This document shows positions 17,361-27,692 of a stretch of DNA of 64,000 bases, piece by piece. Numbering within the stretch: the stretch's first letter is position 1; every line of letters starts with the position of its first letter. The position numbers and the translations under genes are program-made. This DNA is from Terrihalobacillus insolitus. GTDB taxonomy: Bacteria > Bacillota > Bacilli > Bacillales > Amphibacillaceae. The notes below the pieces were generated by a model. It was given only the letters and a program-made list of their open reading frames with translations. It had not been told where the DNA came from and did not search any database. The stretch is from assembly GCF_028416575.1 (NCBI RefSeq), contig NZ_JAMQKB010000013.1:1-64000 (forward strand), read 5' to 3'.

Positions 17361-18731
17361 GTGATTAAGAAACTCTTAATTGCGAACAGGGGAGAAATTG
17401 CTGTTCGTATTATTCGTGCCTGTATAGAATTGGATATCGAAACAGTAGCAGTTTATTCCGAGGCAGATAGGGATGCACTCCATGTACAATTAGCTGATGA
17501 AGCTTATTGCATTGGACCTACATCAAGTAAAGATAGTTACTTGAACTTTACAAATATAATGAGTGTCGCCACACTAACGGAAGTAGACGCCATCCATCCA
17601 GGATATGGTTTTCTGTCCGAAAACGCTGACTTTGCAGAAATATGTAAAGCTTGCAATATCACATTTGTTGGCCCAAGTCCGTATGCCATTCAAAAAATGG
17701 GGACAAAAGATGTGGCGCGTGAAACAATGCGTGAAGCTGGTGTTCCTGTCGTCCCAGGTTCACAAGGAATTATAGCTGATGAAGAAGAAGGATTACGTAT
17801 TGCTGAAGAAATAGGTTATCCTGTCATAATTAAAGCCACAGCTGGTGGTGGTGGAAAAGGGATCCGAATTGCAAGAACAAAAGAAGACCTTGTACAAGGG
17901 ATTCAAGTGACCCAAAGAGAAGCAGAAACTGCTTTTGGAAACCCTGGAGTCTATATCGAAAAATTCATTGAAAATTTTCGCCATGTAGAGATACAAGTAC
18001 TGGCGGATAATCACGGCAATGTAATCCATCTTGGTGAAAGAGACTGCACGATCCAACGCAGGCTGCAAAAACTGATAGAGGAAACACCAAGTCCTGCTAT
18101 TACACCAGAAATTAGGGCTGAAATGGGTGAAGCTGCTGTGAAGGCAGCGAAAGCGGTTGGTTACTCAGGCGCTGGCACGATTGAATTTATTTTTGATCAA
18201 CAAGATCAATCTTTTTACTTTATGGAAATGAATACGAGAATCCAAGTTGAACACCCCGTTACAGAAATGGTAACTGGTATTGATCTCATAAAGGAACAAA
18301 TAAAAGTTGCAAATAATGAGAAGCTATCCTCTAAACAGGAAGATATTGAGTTTAATGGATGGGCCATTGAATGTAGAATAAATGCAGAAAATCCATCCAA
18401 AAACTTTATGCCATCACCTGGTAAGATCGAGATGTATTTGCCACCTGGTGGGCTTGGAGTGCGTATCGATTCTGCTGCTTATCCAGGCTATTCCATACCA
18501 CCTTTTTACGATTCCATGATCGCAAAGTTAATTACCTATGGAAAAACACGTGATGAAGCAGTTCAAAGGATGAAGCGTGCACTGAGTGAATTTGTAATCG
18601 AGGGCGTTTTCACAACAATACCGTTTCATAGTAAGGTTATGGATCATCCAGTTTTTATTGATGGTGATTTTAATACGAAATTCCTTGAAAAATATACTAT
18701 AATGGAAAGTGAAGTGGAAAGGAAGGGGTGA
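17361..18731 (+). CDS. accC: Biotin carboxylase subunit of acetyl-CoA carboxylase
   Basis: This 456-residue ATP-grasp enzyme carboxylates biotin on AccB. It has [16 protein letters not shown] at the N-terminus, the glycine-rich ATP lid [31 protein letters not shown] and [14 protein letters not shown] with the catalytic arginine. It starts with GTG at 17361. The stop overlaps the region just before yqhY. It might also serve the YqjD-type carboxyltransferase at 54414, since no second biotin carboxylase is in the window. Confidence 0.97.
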   Translation: MIKKLLIANRGEIAVRIIRACIELDIETVAVYSEADRDALHVQLADEAYCIGPTSSKDSYLNFTNIMSVATLTEVDAIHPGYGFLSENADFAEICKACNITFVGPSPYAIQKMGTKDVARETMREAGVPVVPGSQGIIADEEEGLRIAEEIGYPVIIKATAGGGGKGIRIARTKEDLVQGIQVTQREAETAFGNPGVYIEKFIENFRHVEIQVLADNHGNVIHLGERDCTIQRRLQKLIEETPSPAITPEIRAEMGEAAVKAAKAVGYSGAGTIEFIFDQQDQSFYFMEMNTRIQVEHPVTEMVTGIDLIKEQIKVANNEKLSSKQEDIEFNGWAIECRINAENPSKNFMPSPGKIEMYLPPGGLGVRIDSAAYPGYSIPPFYDSMIAKLITYGKTRDEAVQRMKRALSEFVIEGVFTTIPFHSKVMDHPVFIDGDFNTKFLEKYTIMESEVERKG

Positions 18732-18736
18732 AGGGA

Positions 18737-19138
18737 ATGAGCGAAAACCCTTTGTTAAGCGTAGGAAATAATTCGGATTTAGGGAAAGTGGAAATTGCTC
18801 CTGAGGTCATTGAGGTTGTTGCTGGTATTGCTACATCAGAGGTCGGCGGTGTTTTTTCGATGCGTGGAAATTTCGCCTCAGGTGTAGCAGAGAGATTTGG
18901 GAAAAAATCTCACGGTAAAGGGGTTAAGGTGGAACTTACGGAAGAAGGCGTGATCATTGATACGTTCGTTGTACTTGACTACGGTAGCAGCATTCCAGAT
19001 GTAGCACAAAGAATTCAAACGAATGTTCGTCAAGCAATACGCAATATGACAGCATTAGAACGAACCGAGGTGAACGTACATGTTGTAGGCGTTCAAACAG
19101 AACATAAAGAAGAAGATACTACAGAGGTTCAAGAATAA
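18737..19138 (+). CDS. yqhY: Asp23/Gls24-family envelope stress protein YqhY
   Basis: This 133-residue protein has the Asp23 (DUF322) fold: GKVEIAPEVIEVVAGIATSEVGGV, then a hydrophobic strand region and VNVHVVGV. In B. subtilis yqhY is co-transcribed with accBC and affects acetyl-CoA carboxylase homeostasis. The ATG at 18737 is chosen over GTG at 18728 because GGAAGGGG is nine bases before it and touches the GTG. It lies five bases after accC. Confidence 0.93.
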   Translation: MSENPLLSVGNNSDLGKVEIAPEVIEVVAGIATSEVGGVFSMRGNFASGVAERFGKKSHGKGVKVELTEEGVIIDTFVVLDYGSSIPDVAQRIQTNVRQAIRNMTALERTEVNVHVVGVQTEHKEEDTTEVQE

Positions 19139-19144
19139 AGTATG

Positions 19145-19179
19145 GCTCAGAGAGATTTGTATCTCTCAGGGCTTTTTTT
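19145..19179 (+). terminator. Terminator after yqhY
   Basis: The stem GCTCAGAGAGAT / ATCTCTCAGGGC has a TTGT loop and is followed by seven T. It closes the accB-accC-yqhY operon. Confidence 0.85.
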
Positions 19180-19314
19180 ATTCATCGTTTTTGCTGGTAG
19201 TACTAGGATATTGAACATCCTATTATATTAATTCCTTCATTAGCATTACTAGATGGAACATGATATTATTTATACAACTGTTATCAAAGGAACGAATGAT
19301 AAGGAGAATTGGTA

Positions 19315-19695
19315 ATGAATAGAAGGACAGCGAGAGAAAAAGCATTTCAAGTTCTTTTTCAAATGGATATAAATGCAGTTGATCCATCCGAAGCATTGGA
19401 ACATGTTTTAGAAAAACCAGTTCAAGATTCCTTTTTACGTGAGCTTGTATTTGGTGTTAATGAAAAAAAGAGTTCTATTGATCAACAGATCGCTGATCAT
19501 TTACAAAATTGGTCATTAAATAGGCTAGCCTCTGTAGAAAAAACGGTTTTACGTATTGCAACATATGAATTACTGTATAATGATGAGGTACCAACAGGTG
19601 TTGCGATCAACGAGGCGGTTGAACTTGCACACAAGTTTGGAGATGAGAAATCAGGTAAATTTATCAATGGTGTCTTGTCAAAAATGTTGAAATAG
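19315..19695 (+). CDS. nusB: Transcription antitermination factor NusB
   Basis: This 126-residue all-helical RNA-binding protein acts with NusE in rRNA antitermination. The N-terminus NRRTAREKAFQVLFQMD and the C-terminal VAINEAVELAHKFGDEKSGKFINGVL are family signatures. AAGGAG is eight bases before ATG 19315; the upstream TTG at 19309 is rejected. It begins the folD-xseA-xseB-ispA-OLE-oapA-dxs run. Confidence 0.96.
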   Translation: MNRRTAREKAFQVLFQMDINAVDPSEALEHVLEKPVQDSFLRELVFGVNEKKSSIDQQIADHLQNWSLNRLASVEKTVLRIATYELLYNDEVPTGVAINEAVELAHKFGDEKSGKFINGVLSKMLK

Positions 19696-19705
19696 GGGGA
19701 GAACA

Positions 19706-20557
19706 ATGGCGGCAGAAGTCATCTATGGAAAAACATTATCAGAAAACCTACGGCAAGAGATGAAAGAACAAGTGGAAAAACTTAAGCAACATGGGGTAAC
19801 TCCTGGTCTTACTGTGATAATTATTGGGAATGACCCAGCATCTATCTCCTATGTTCGTGGAAAACAACGGGCATCAGATGTGGTTGGGATTGATTCAAAA
19901 TTAATCGAAATGGATAATACTACATCACAATCTGAGCTATTAGAGTTAATAAAAAAGCTAAACAATGATCCCAAAACCCACGGGATCTTAGTTCAGTTAC
20001 CATTACCAGATCACATAGATGAGCAGGTAATCATTGAGGCAATTCATCCTACCAAAGATGTGGACGGATTTCACCCAATTAATATCGGGAAAATGATGAC
20101 TGGAAAGGAAACATTTTTTCCATGCACACCTTATGGAATCATAACGATGTTAAAATCGAAAAATATTCAAATAGAAGGAAAACATGCCGTTGTAGTTGGA
20201 CGGAGTAATATTGTTGGAAAACCGGTTGGACAATTATTGTTAAATGAAAATGCTACTGTGACTTACATTCATTCAAAAACAAAAAATTTCCGTCACTTTA
20301 CGAAACAAGCAGATATTTTAGTTGTGGCCGTAGGCAAGGAACACTTTATAAGTGGTGAGGACATAAAAGCCGGTGCTGTTGTCATCGATGTTGGAATTAA
20401 CCGAAATGCAGAAGGTAAATTAACTGGTGATGTAGAGTTTGAATCTGCCAAAGAGAAAGCATCATACATTACACCTGTCCCAAAGGGTGTCGGTCCAATG
20501 ACCATTACAATGCTTTTACATAATACAATTAAATCAGCACAAGCAGGATTAAAATAG
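19706..20557 (+). CDS. folD: Methylenetetrahydrofolate dehydrogenase/cyclohydrolase
   Basis: This 283-residue bifunctional enzyme interconverts methylene-, methenyl- and formyl-tetrahydrofolate using NADP. It has the catalytic Tyr/Lys in SISYVRGKQRAS, the folate-site DVDGFHPINIGKM, PCTPYGI, the dinucleotide motif VVGRSNIVGKPVGQLL and PKGVGPMTITMLLHNT. The length is typical. It lies ten bases after nusB. Confidence 0.97.
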   Translation: MAAEVIYGKTLSENLRQEMKEQVEKLKQHGVTPGLTVIIIGNDPASISYVRGKQRASDVVGIDSKLIEMDNTTSQSELLELIKKLNNDPKTHGILVQLPLPDHIDEQVIIEAIHPTKDVDGFHPINIGKMMTGKETFFPCTPYGIITMLKSKNIQIEGKHAVVVGRSNIVGKPVGQLLLNENATVTYIHSKTKNFRHFTKQADILVVAVGKEHFISGEDIKAGAVVIDVGINRNAEGKLTGDVEFESAKEKASYITPVPKGVGPMTITMLLHNTIKSAQAGLK

Positions 20558-20574
20558 AAGGTCGAGGAAGTAGA

Positions 20575-21927
20575 ATGGCAACAGATCGTTATTTAACCGT
20601 TAGTGCGTTAACAAGGTATATAAAAAGAAAACTCGAAATGGACAAGCATTTAAAGGAAATTTGGTTGAAAGCTGAAATATCTAACTTTAACCACCATAGT
20701 CGAGGACATATGTATTTTACATTAAAAGATGATCGTTCCAGAATTCAAGCGGTCATGTTTTCAGGGAATAACCGTACGATCAAATTCAAACCCGAAAACG
20801 GTATGAATGTACTTGTAAAAGGGGAAGTAAGTATTTATGAACCCCAAGGACAATACCAGCTCTATGTTCAGACAATGGAGCCAGATGGGATTGGGGCATT
20901 ATACCTCGCCTTTGAACAATTAAAGGAAAAGCTACATCGAGAAGGTCTTTTTGACCCACTTCAAAAAAAAGCCATTCCATCATACCCAAGCCATATTGGG
21001 GTTGTGACATCTCCAACAGGTGCAGCCATTCAGGATATACTCACAACAATTAAACGTAGATACCCGTTGGTAAAGGTTAGTATTTTCCCTGTATTGGTTC
21101 AAGGGGAAAAAGCGGCTAGTTCTGTTGTGGCTGCTATCGAAAAAGCCAACCAGCTTAATCTGTTTGATGTCCTCATTGTTGGTAGGGGTGGAGGCTCGAT
21201 TGAAGAACTATGGTGTTTTAACGAAGAAGCCGTTGCTCGAGCGATTGCTAAATCAAAGATTCCGATCATTTCTGCAGTTGGACATGAAACAGATTATACG
21301 ATAAGTGATTTTGTTGCGGACGTAAGGGCTGCAACACCGACTGGAGCGGCAGAATTAGCAGTACCTTCCCAAACGGAATTAATAAACCGTGTAAATACGC
21401 TTACCCGATCCTTACACATGGTAGTAAAGGGAACCGTTTTAGAACAAACCAGGAGACTGTCTCAAGTGAACAAATCATATGCCTTCCGTTATCCAGAGCA
21501 GCTATTAAGACAAAAAGAACAAGACCTGGATAAAAGTGTTGAAAAACTAGGGCGGATTATGACGTATTTTTTGAACCAAAAAAAGGAAGGGCTACGACAA
21601 ATCCGAATTCGCTTTGGACAGCAGCATCCACAGCGACAAATAGATCAAGCTAAACAGCATTTACAGCTTCTGTACCAAAGAAACGATCGAGCAATGCGTA
21701 AAGAATGGATAGACAAACAAACTTCTTTTAACCAAGTGTTAGATAAACTTACATTGTTGAACCCGCTGGAAACAATGAAGCGCGGATATGCGATCGCAAC
21801 CGAAAAGAATGGGCAAATTATTAAATCAACAAAACAAACGCAACCAGGCGATTTAATAATGGTTCGATTGCAGGACGGAACATTAGATTGCCAAGTATGG
21901 GGGATCGAGGAGGGAGAAGAGATATGA
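20575..21927 (+). CDS. xseA: Exodeoxyribonuclease VII large subunit
   Basis: This 450-residue catalytic subunit degrades single-stranded DNA. An N-terminal OB-fold ([22 protein letters not shown]) is followed by the nuclease core with [30 protein letters not shown] and [28 protein letters not shown], and a long coiled coil. The stop overlaps the xseB start (ATGA), implying coupled expression of the two subunits. Confidence 0.97.
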   Translation: MATDRYLTVSALTRYIKRKLEMDKHLKEIWLKAEISNFNHHSRGHMYFTLKDDRSRIQAVMFSGNNRTIKFKPENGMNVLVKGEVSIYEPQGQYQLYVQTMEPDGIGALYLAFEQLKEKLHREGLFDPLQKKAIPSYPSHIGVVTSPTGAAIQDILTTIKRRYPLVKVSIFPVLVQGEKAASSVVAAIEKANQLNLFDVLIVGRGGGSIEELWCFNEEAVARAIAKSKIPIISAVGHETDYTISDFVADVRAATPTGAAELAVPSQTELINRVNTLTRSLHMVVKGTVLEQTRRLSQVNKSYAFRYPEQLLRQKEQDLDKSVEKLGRIMTYFLNQKKEGLRQIRIRFGQQHPQRQIDQAKQHLQLLYQRNDRAMRKEWIDKQTSFNQVLDKLTLLNPLETMKRGYAIATEKNGQIIKSTKQTQPGDLIMVRLQDGTLDCQVWGIEEGEEI

Positions 21928-22172
21928 CGAACGATCACGATGATAAAAGTGCTGAGCTATCTTTTGAAGAGGCCATGCAACAGTTGGAAAAAATCGTCGA
22001 AAAACTGGAAGAGGGAGACGTTCCACTAGAAAAAGCAATCAACTATTACCAAGAAGGAATGAAGCTCTCTAAACTGTGTAGTGAAAAACTCACCAAGGTT
22101 GAGGGACAAATGGAACAAATCGTGAATGAGCAAGGTACATTTGAACCATTCATCGTCCAGGAGGAAGAATAG
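21924..22172 (+). CDS. xseB: Exodeoxyribonuclease VII small subunit
   Basis: This 82-residue helical subunit has the family core [37 protein letters not shown]. The ATG at 21924 overlaps the xseA stop and follows GGAGGGAGA. An upstream in-frame ATG at 21888 lies within xseA. Several small subunits coat the coiled coil of XseA. Confidence 0.96.
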   Translation: MTNDHDDKSAELSFEEAMQQLEKIVEKLEEGDVPLEKAINYYQEGMKLSKLCSEKLTKVEGQMEQIVNEQGTFEPFIVQEEE

Positions 22173-22173
22173 C

Positions 22174-23058
22174 GTGCAAGCTCCTTTTGAATTGTATCTA
22201 AGCGAAAGACAACAGGTGATCAACCTGGAATTAAAAAACTACATTTCAATGATAGCTATCCCTGATCCATTAAAGAAATCGATGTTGTATTCGATTGAAG
22301 CAGGTGGTAAGCGAATTCGGCCTATTTTGATGATGGCGTCCTGTGAGGCCTTTGGTTCAACATACGAGAAAGTGCTGTCTGCTTCCGTTGCACTTGAAAT
22401 GGTTCATACGTATTCATTAATTCATGACGACTTGCCTGCAATGGACGATGATGACTATCGCAGAGGGAAATGGACAAATCACAAAATGTTTGATGAGGCA
22501 ACCGCTATTTTAGCGGGGGATGCATTACTGACGTATAGTTTTGAAATCATTTCCAAAGATTCACAGCTTACAGATTCTCATAAAGTATTTCTTATGAAGG
22601 AATTAGCTGAGGCAAGTGGTCCAAGGGGAATGGTGGCAGGTCAAGTATTAGACATGGAAGCTGAAAATAAAATGATTACTGTGGAAGAATTAGAAATGAT
22701 CCACCATTTGAAAACGGGTCAATTGTTAAAATGTGCGATACGATCAGGCGCATTCATGGCTGATGCCAACCAAAAACAACTCAAAGCAATGGAGACGTTC
22801 GCCTATTACTTAGGACTCATATTTCAAGTCCAGGATGATATTTTAGATGTGACAGGTAATCCTAATAAAATCGGAAAAGCGGTCGGAGGAGATGAACAAA
22901 AGTTAAAAAGCACGTATCCACGTCTACTTGGATTGGATGGAGCTATTCAACAAAAGCAACGTTATGTTCAACTCGCAAAATCAAAATTATTAGAGGCCGA
23001 TGTAAACTCAACGATTTTAGAAGAACTAATCGAATACTTTAACCAGCGTGATCATTAA
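22174..23058 (+). CDS. ispA: Polyprenyl (farnesyl) diphosphate synthase
   Basis: This 294-residue trans-prenyltransferase condenses isopentenyl diphosphate with allylic diphosphates, giving C15 and precursors for quinones and cell-wall carriers. The first Asp-rich motif is DDLPAMDDDDYRRGK and the second QVQDDILDVTG; GGKRIRPILM holds the diphosphate-binding basic residues. The GTG at 22174 follows AGGAGGAAG; an earlier ATG (22126) lies inside xseB. The OLE RNA gene begins about 50 bases after its stop, the order known from extremophilic Firmicutes. Confidence 0.95.
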   Translation: MQAPFELYLSERQQVINLELKNYISMIAIPDPLKKSMLYSIEAGGKRIRPILMMASCEAFGSTYEKVLSASVALEMVHTYSLIHDDLPAMDDDDYRRGKWTNHKMFDEATAILAGDALLTYSFEIISKDSQLTDSHKVFLMKELAEASGPRGMVAGQVLDMEAENKMITVEELEMIHHLKTGQLLKCAIRSGAFMADANQKQLKAMETFAYYLGLIFQVQDDILDVTGNPNKIGKAVGGDEQKLKSTYPRLLGLDGAIQQKQRYVQLAKSKLLEADVNSTILEELIEYFNQRDH

Positions 23059-23104
23059 ATTTTAGATTGAGAAATGTATAAGAATATGTTAATATAAGTA
23101 ATAT

Positions 23105-23695
23105 AGAAGGAATGGTGCAGTATTCTAGTCAGTCCTCCGTTCCTGAAGGCGGGCCTAAAAATCCGCCAAAGGGCACATCGATGAAGTTCCTTGTGCTGGC
23201 TTGAGGCGCCCAGCCTTGGGTCAGTGCTGGGAGTTAAGGTTGAAGGGCGATCCACAAAGGCATGTGGGCGAAGACCCTTCTTCCGCGGAGGCCCATCTTT
23301 GTAGTGTAACCCTAAGCCTAGGGGCACTATGAAATGGGGTATGAACCTGCGTAATAGGGATGGGGAATCTCTACCCGCAGCGTAGCCTGCCTTGAGTGGA
23401 GTTGAGGGGATTACGTTTATCGTTACCAGAATAGGTGGCCACTATTCTGGTAGTTTCACCGTATGAAATCAGCTCTGCAAAAGAGGCTAAGGAACGGTTA
23501 AAGGCTGTTGAGGAAACCTCCTAGACTGTTCGAAATGGACATGGAACAGGGATTATAGTGCGGACTAAGTGGTAATCCAGTCCAGCATTCGGAAACGATG
23601 CTGAGTCAAGTTTAAAGGGGAACCGCCAAAGTGGTGACACTTGGTACTTGACTGGGAAAACCTACTGGACCTAAGCTGCAATTTTTACCTGTTTC
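23105..23695 (+). ncRNA. ole: OLE RNA (ornate, large, extremophilic)
   Basis: A GC-richer, non-coding block of about 590 bases lies between ispA and oapA, exactly where OLE RNA occurs in extremophilic Bacillota. Many helices can be read by eye. TGCAG at 23116 pairs with CTGCA at 23676, closing the molecule. GAAGGG / CCCTTC encloses CCACA / TGTGG near 23240-23285. TACCAGAATAG / CTATTCTGGTA is at 23424-23452. CAGCAT / ATGCTG is near 23583-23602, and AGTCAAGT / ACTTGACT at 23604-23653. OLE RNA binds the membrane protein OapA and is linked to tolerance of short-chain alcohols, cold and other stresses. A minus-strand open frame across it (23055-23327) resembles no protein and is discarded. The exact ends are estimated. 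Confidence 0.9.
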
Positions 23696-23795
23696 GTGAC
23701 CATTCCTTTCCTACATATTTTGAGTGCATGTACATAAAGTTGACAACAAATTAGAAGCAAGTAATCTAATTTAAAAAAAGGATACGATTAAATAA

Positions 23796-24383
23796 ATGAA
23801 GAGTCAAATAAAGAAATCACTTAAATTCAGTATAAGTATTGCCGTTATCACTTTCGTGTTAGCGGCTATTTTTTCAGTTGTTTCATCGTCAGTTTTAGGT
23901 GAGGTTGTATGGATTGCTGGTTTAGTTATTGTTTTTATCATTGTTTTAATCGGTGTTATATTTGACATGCTAGGTACCGCTTCTGCTGCAGCAAATGAAC
24001 CACCCTTTCATGCGATGGCAGCGGAGAAAGTTCCAGGAGCGAAGCAAGCTATTGCTATTGTCAGAAATGCTGAAAGGGTTGCCAGTTTTTGTAATGACGT
24101 AATTGGCGATATATCAGGGATTGTAAGTGGTACAGCATCCGCAATCGTTGTCATTCAATTGGCAAACGTTTTTGGGAACAGCGAGGGTTCTGCTACCTAT
24201 ATTGTCTTATCTGTTCTGATGACTAGCCTTGTTGCCGCCTTAACCGTTGGAGGTAAGGCACTTGGAAAATATTTTGCCATCCATTCTTCCACACAAATTA
24301 TTTTTTACGCTGGTAAAATACTGGCTATACTAGAGGAAAAATTAAAAATCAAAATTTTATCTCAGGATAAAAAGGGTAAGTGA
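23796..24383 (+). CDS. oapA: OLE-associated membrane protein OapA
   Basis: This 195-residue integral membrane protein lies directly downstream of OLE RNA. Four hydrophobic segments are visible at about residues 11-32, 36-58, 108-126 and 134-152. The loop between the second and third carries conserved-looking sequence ([19 protein letters not shown]) and a D-x3-D motif (D100, D104). OapA binds OLE RNA and places it at the membrane. The C-terminus is basic ([14 protein letters not shown]), suiting RNA contact. The ribosome site AAAGGA is weak and spaced about 13 bases from the ATG. The stop precedes dxs by 26 bases. Confidence 0.92.
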   Translation: MKSQIKKSLKFSISIAVITFVLAAIFSVVSSSVLGEVVWIAGLVIVFIIVLIGVIFDMLGTASAAANEPPFHAMAAEKVPGAKQAIAIVRNAERVASFCNDVIGDISGIVSGTASAIVVIQLANVFGNSEGSATYIVLSVLMTSLVAALTVGGKALGKYFAIHSSTQIIFYAGKILAILEEKLKIKILSQDKKGK

Positions 24384-24409
24384 ATTTTATAAAGGGGCGG
24401 ATTCCCATC

Positions 24410-26320
24410 ATGGATCTTATGAAAATGAAAGATCCTTCGTTTTTAAAGGCCTTATCGAACGAAGAATTAGAAAACGTAGCTTCAGAAATTAGAAATTTTC
24501 TTATCAAAAAACTATCGACAACAGGTGGACACCTGGGTGCCAATCTTGGAGTAGTTGAGTTAACACTAGCACTACATAAAGCATTTTCTAGTCCCGTGGA
24601 TAAATTAATCTGGGATGTTGGCCATCAAGCATATATTCACAAAATGCTTACTGGAAGGACAAGCCAATTTGATACGCTTAGACAATATAAGGGATTATGC
24701 GGCTTTCCAAAAAGGCGAGAGAGTGAGCATGATGTATGGGAAGCCGGCCATAGCTCCACTTCTCTGTCAGCGGCAATGGGTATGGTGCTCGCTCGAGATT
24801 TGAAAGGTGAAAATCATTCGATCGTCCCAGTAATTGGAGATGGTGCATTAACTGGGGGTATGGCACTTGAAGCCTTAAACCATATTGGACATGAAAAAAA
24901 GAATTTGATTGTTATTTTAAACGATAATGAAATGTCAATTGCTGCAAATGTTGGTGCACTTCACAATGCACTTGGAAGAATGCGAAGTGCAGGGAAATAT
25001 AACCGGGTAAAAGATGAACTTGAACTACTCATGAAAAAAATACCTGCTGTTGGAGGAAAGCTTGCCCAAGCAGCAGAACGTTTTAAAGACAGTATGAAAT
25101 ATTTTATGATACCAGGCATGTTGTTTGAGGAATTTGGTTTTACTTATTACGGACCAGTGGACGGGCATAACTTTGACGATTTATTTGAAAATCTTTCCTA
25201 TGCAAAGAAAACAGATGGCCCTGTTTTAATCCATGTGATAACTGAAAAAGGGAAGGGGTATCGTCCCGCAGAAACGGATATAAAAGATAAGTGGCATGGA
25301 GTTGGCCCATATAAAATAGAATCTGGTGAAAAAATTAAACCTGTTAATGCCCCCCCAGCATGGAGTCAGGTTGTAAGTGATACATTACAACAAAAAGCCA
25401 GGGAAGATGATCGGGTTACCGTTGTGACACCTGCTATGATTTTAGGATCTAAGTTAGAAAAGTTTCAGAATGAATTTCCGAATCGTTTAATCGACGTAGG
25501 AATAGCAGAACAACACGCCACAACAATGTCAGCAGGCCTAGCTACACAAGAGATGAAGCCATTTCTCGCTATTTATTCGACATTTCTTCAGAGAGCGTAT
25601 GATCAGATTGTTCACGATGTTTGTCGCCAAAATTTAAATGTCGCATTTGGAATAGATCGAGCTGGCTTAGTCGGTGCAGATGGTGAGACACATCAGGGAG
25701 TATTTGATATTGCTTTTTTACGACATCTGCCGAATATGGTAGTGATGATGCCAAAGGACGAAAATGAGTGTCAACATATGGTTCATACAGCCTTGGAATA
25801 CAATGACGGACCAATTGCAGTTCGATACCCAAGAGGAAACGGGCTTGGAGTAGAGATGGATCAGACATTACATTCCATCCCAATTGGTAGCTGGGAAATT
25901 GTGCAAGAGGGTACCGATGTAGCAATTTTAACGTTTGGTACAACATTAATGATGGCATTAGAGGCAAGAAAGGAACTTGCGGCAAAAGGTATTTCTGCTA
26001 AGGTTGTGAATGCGAGATTTATCAAACCATTAGATGAAAATATGCTTCATCAATTCATGAAGGCCAATATTCCATTGCTTACCATTGAGGAGGCTGTCTT
26101 ACAAGGTGGATTTGGCAGTGCTGTTTTGGAATTTGCTGAAGCCAATGCGTACCAAAACCAATCGATTAGAAGAATGGGTATACCTGACAAATTCATTGAG
26201 CATGGCTCTGTTAAGGAATTATTAAACGAAATTGGATTAACAAAAGAAAACGTAGTGAAACAGGTAGAAGACTTAATCCCAAGAGGGTATGAGCAAAAAT
26301 GGTTAAAAAGCAAAGGTTAG
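24410..26320 (+). CDS. dxs: 1-Deoxy-D-xylulose-5-phosphate synthase
   Basis: This 636-residue thiamine-diphosphate enzyme makes DXP, the first step of the MEP isoprenoid pathway. It has the thiamine motif [15 protein letters not shown]...[23 protein letters not shown] and [16 protein letters not shown]. The ATG at 24410 ([13 protein letters not shown]) follows AAAGGGGCGG and aligns with other Dxs N-termini; a GTG at 24380 overlaps oapA and is rejected. It shares the operon with ispA, OLE and oapA. Confidence 0.97.
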   Translation: MDLMKMKDPSFLKALSNEELENVASEIRNFLIKKLSTTGGHLGANLGVVELTLALHKAFSSPVDKLIWDVGHQAYIHKMLTGRTSQFDTLRQYKGLCGFPKRRESEHDVWEAGHSSTSLSAAMGMVLARDLKGENHSIVPVIGDGALTGGMALEALNHIGHEKKNLIVILNDNEMSIAANVGALHNALGRMRSAGKYNRVKDELELLMKKIPAVGGKLAQAAERFKDSMKYFMIPGMLFEEFGFTYYGPVDGHNFDDLFENLSYAKKTDGPVLIHVITEKGKGYRPAETDIKDKWHGVGPYKIESGEKIKPVNAPPAWSQVVSDTLQQKAREDDRVTVVTPAMILGSKLEKFQNEFPNRLIDVGIAEQHATTMSAGLATQEMKPFLAIYSTFLQRAYDQIVHDVCRQNLNVAFGIDRAGLVGADGETHQGVFDIAFLRHLPNMVVMMPKDENECQHMVHTALEYNDGPIAVRYPRGNGLGVEMDQTLHSIPIGSWEIVQEGTDVAILTFGTTLMMALEARKELAAKGISAKVVNARFIKPLDENMLHQFMKANIPLLTIEEAVLQGGFGSAVLEFAEANAYQNQSIRRMGIPDKFIEHGSVKELLNEIGLTKENVVKQVEDLIPRGYEQKWLKSKG

Positions 26321-27117
26321 ACTTATTGTTAGTTGACAGACATTTAATTGACACGAGAGAGAAAGCAAAAAGAGCCATTATGGCAGGGTTAGTTTATTCT
26401 GAACAGCATCGGTTAGATAAGCCAGGCATGAAGGTAAATCATGACATTCCTCTTCAAATAAAAGGGAAACTCATACCTTATGTAGGGCGTGGCGGCTTGA
26501 AGTTAGAAAAAGCAGTGGACATTTTTCAGCTTTATTTAAAGGATAAAATAATGATCGATGTCGGCTCCTCAACAGGAGGATTTACCGATTGTGGTCTGCA
26601 AAAAGGAGTAAAACGTAGCTATGCCGTTGATGTAGGGTACAATCAATTAGATTGGAAGCTTCGAAGCGATCCAAGAGTGGTCGTCATGGAACGTACAAAT
26701 TTCAGGTATGTTACTGCCGATATGCTAACAGAAGGGTTACCAAACTTCGCTAGTGTCGATGTATCCTTTATTTCTTTAACCTTAATCATACCGGTGCTTT
26801 CACAGCTTTTATGCCCAAATAGTGATGTCGTGGTCCTGATTAAACCACAATTTGAAGCTGGTAAAGCATCAGTTGGAAAAAATGGGATTGTACGTGACCA
26901 AGCAACACATACAAAAGTGTTAGAACGAATCCTTGATTTTTCTGTTGAAAAAGGTTTTGTTGTAAAGGGGTTGACCTTTTCACCGATTACAGGAGGTGAG
27001 GGGAATATTGAATTTTTAGCCCATTTGTTTTGGAGTGGGGATAAAGAAGGAAAAATAGATGTTGATGTCGAAATAAGTAGCATAGTTAAACAAGCACATC
27101 AAACCCACTACAAATAA
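26299..27117 (+). CDS. tlyA: TlyA-family rRNA 2'-O-methyltransferase (YqxC)
   Basis: This 272-residue protein has an N-terminal S4 RNA-binding domain ([27 protein letters not shown]) and an FtsJ/RrmJ-like SAM methyltransferase domain with [17 protein letters not shown] and [10 protein letters not shown]. TlyA proteins methylate 16S and 23S rRNA; the exact target in Bacillus is less certain. It overlaps the dxs 3' end by 22 bases, a conserved arrangement. Confidence 0.93.
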   Translation: MVKKQRLDLLLVDRHLIDTREKAKRAIMAGLVYSEQHRLDKPGMKVNHDIPLQIKGKLIPYVGRGGLKLEKAVDIFQLYLKDKIMIDVGSSTGGFTDCGLQKGVKRSYAVDVGYNQLDWKLRSDPRVVVMERTNFRYVTADMLTEGLPNFASVDVSFISLTLIIPVLSQLLCPNSDVVVLIKPQFEAGKASVGKNGIVRDQATHTKVLERILDFSVEKGFVVKGLTFSPITGGEGNIEFLAHLFWSGDKEGKIDVDVEISSIVKQAHQTHYK

Positions 27118-27147
27118 GACTAGCATTATCTATTGAACACATATTTT

Positions 27148-27176
27148 AGGGCTACTTAACTTGGTAGTCCTTTTTA
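27148..27176 (+). terminator. Terminator after tlyA
   Basis: AGGGCTAC and GTAGTCCT pair (one G-U) around an eight-base loop, followed by TTTTT. argR starts 19 bases later, so argR may have its own promoter or depend on readthrough. Confidence 0.7.
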
Positions 27177-27194
27177 TACGATTGGAGGGAAACG

Positions 27195-27644
27195 ATGAAC
27201 AAGGTTCAGCGACACATTAAAATACGTGAATTAATTACGAACAATGATATTGAGACGCAGGATGAACTCGTTGACAGTCTTAAAGGTCTTGGGTATAACG
27301 TAACACAAGCTACTGTTTCTCGTGACATTAAAGAACTTCACCTAGTTAAAGTACCAACTCACAATGATCGCTATAAATATAGCCTACCAGCTGATCAACG
27401 CTTTAACCCACTTGAAAAATTAAGGCGACTTATCATGGATGCATTTGTTAGTATCGATGTTGCAAGTCATTTTATTGTGTTGAAAACGTTACCAGGAAAT
27501 GCGAACGCTATCGGAGTGCTAATTGATCACCTTGAGTGGACTGAGATATTAGGAACAATTTGTGGAGATGACACATGTTTAATTATCTGTCGAACAGAAA
27601 ACGATACACAACAAATTAAAGATCAGTTTTTAGATATGTTATGA
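27195..27644 (+). CDS. argR: Arginine repressor ArgR/AhrC
   Basis: This 149-residue protein represses arginine biosynthesis and activates catabolism when arginine binds. An N-terminal winged helix ([34 protein letters not shown]) is followed by a C-terminal hexamerisation and arginine-binding domain with [15 protein letters not shown] and [16 protein letters not shown] precedes the ATG. Its stop codon abuts a remnant of the dispersed repeat. Confidence 0.96.
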   Translation: MNKVQRHIKIRELITNNDIETQDELVDSLKGLGYNVTQATVSRDIKELHLVKVPTHNDRYKYSLPADQRFNPLEKLRRLIMDAFVSIDVASHFIVLKTLPGNANAIGVLIDHLEWTEILGTICGDDTCLIICRTENDTQQIKDQFLDML

Positions 27645-27664
27645 GAGGTTTGAACACGCACTAT
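27645..27664. repeat. Solo-end remnant of the dispersed repeat
   Basis: GAGGTTTGAACACGCACTAT immediately follows the argR stop codon. It joins the GAGG start of the element to its right end (TTGAACACGCACT) with the interior missing. This looks like an excision footprint or internal deletion of the element seen whole at 6184 and 61854. The flanks share TATGA. Confidence 0.5.
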
Positions 27665-27692
27665 GAGCTGGAAAGAATGGGGTGCTATAAAC

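Noticed and set aside
23055-23327. 90-codon minus-strand frame in the ispA-oapA gap
   Set aside because: It overlaps OLE RNA helices, has biased composition (many Arg, Pro, His) and no ribosome site.
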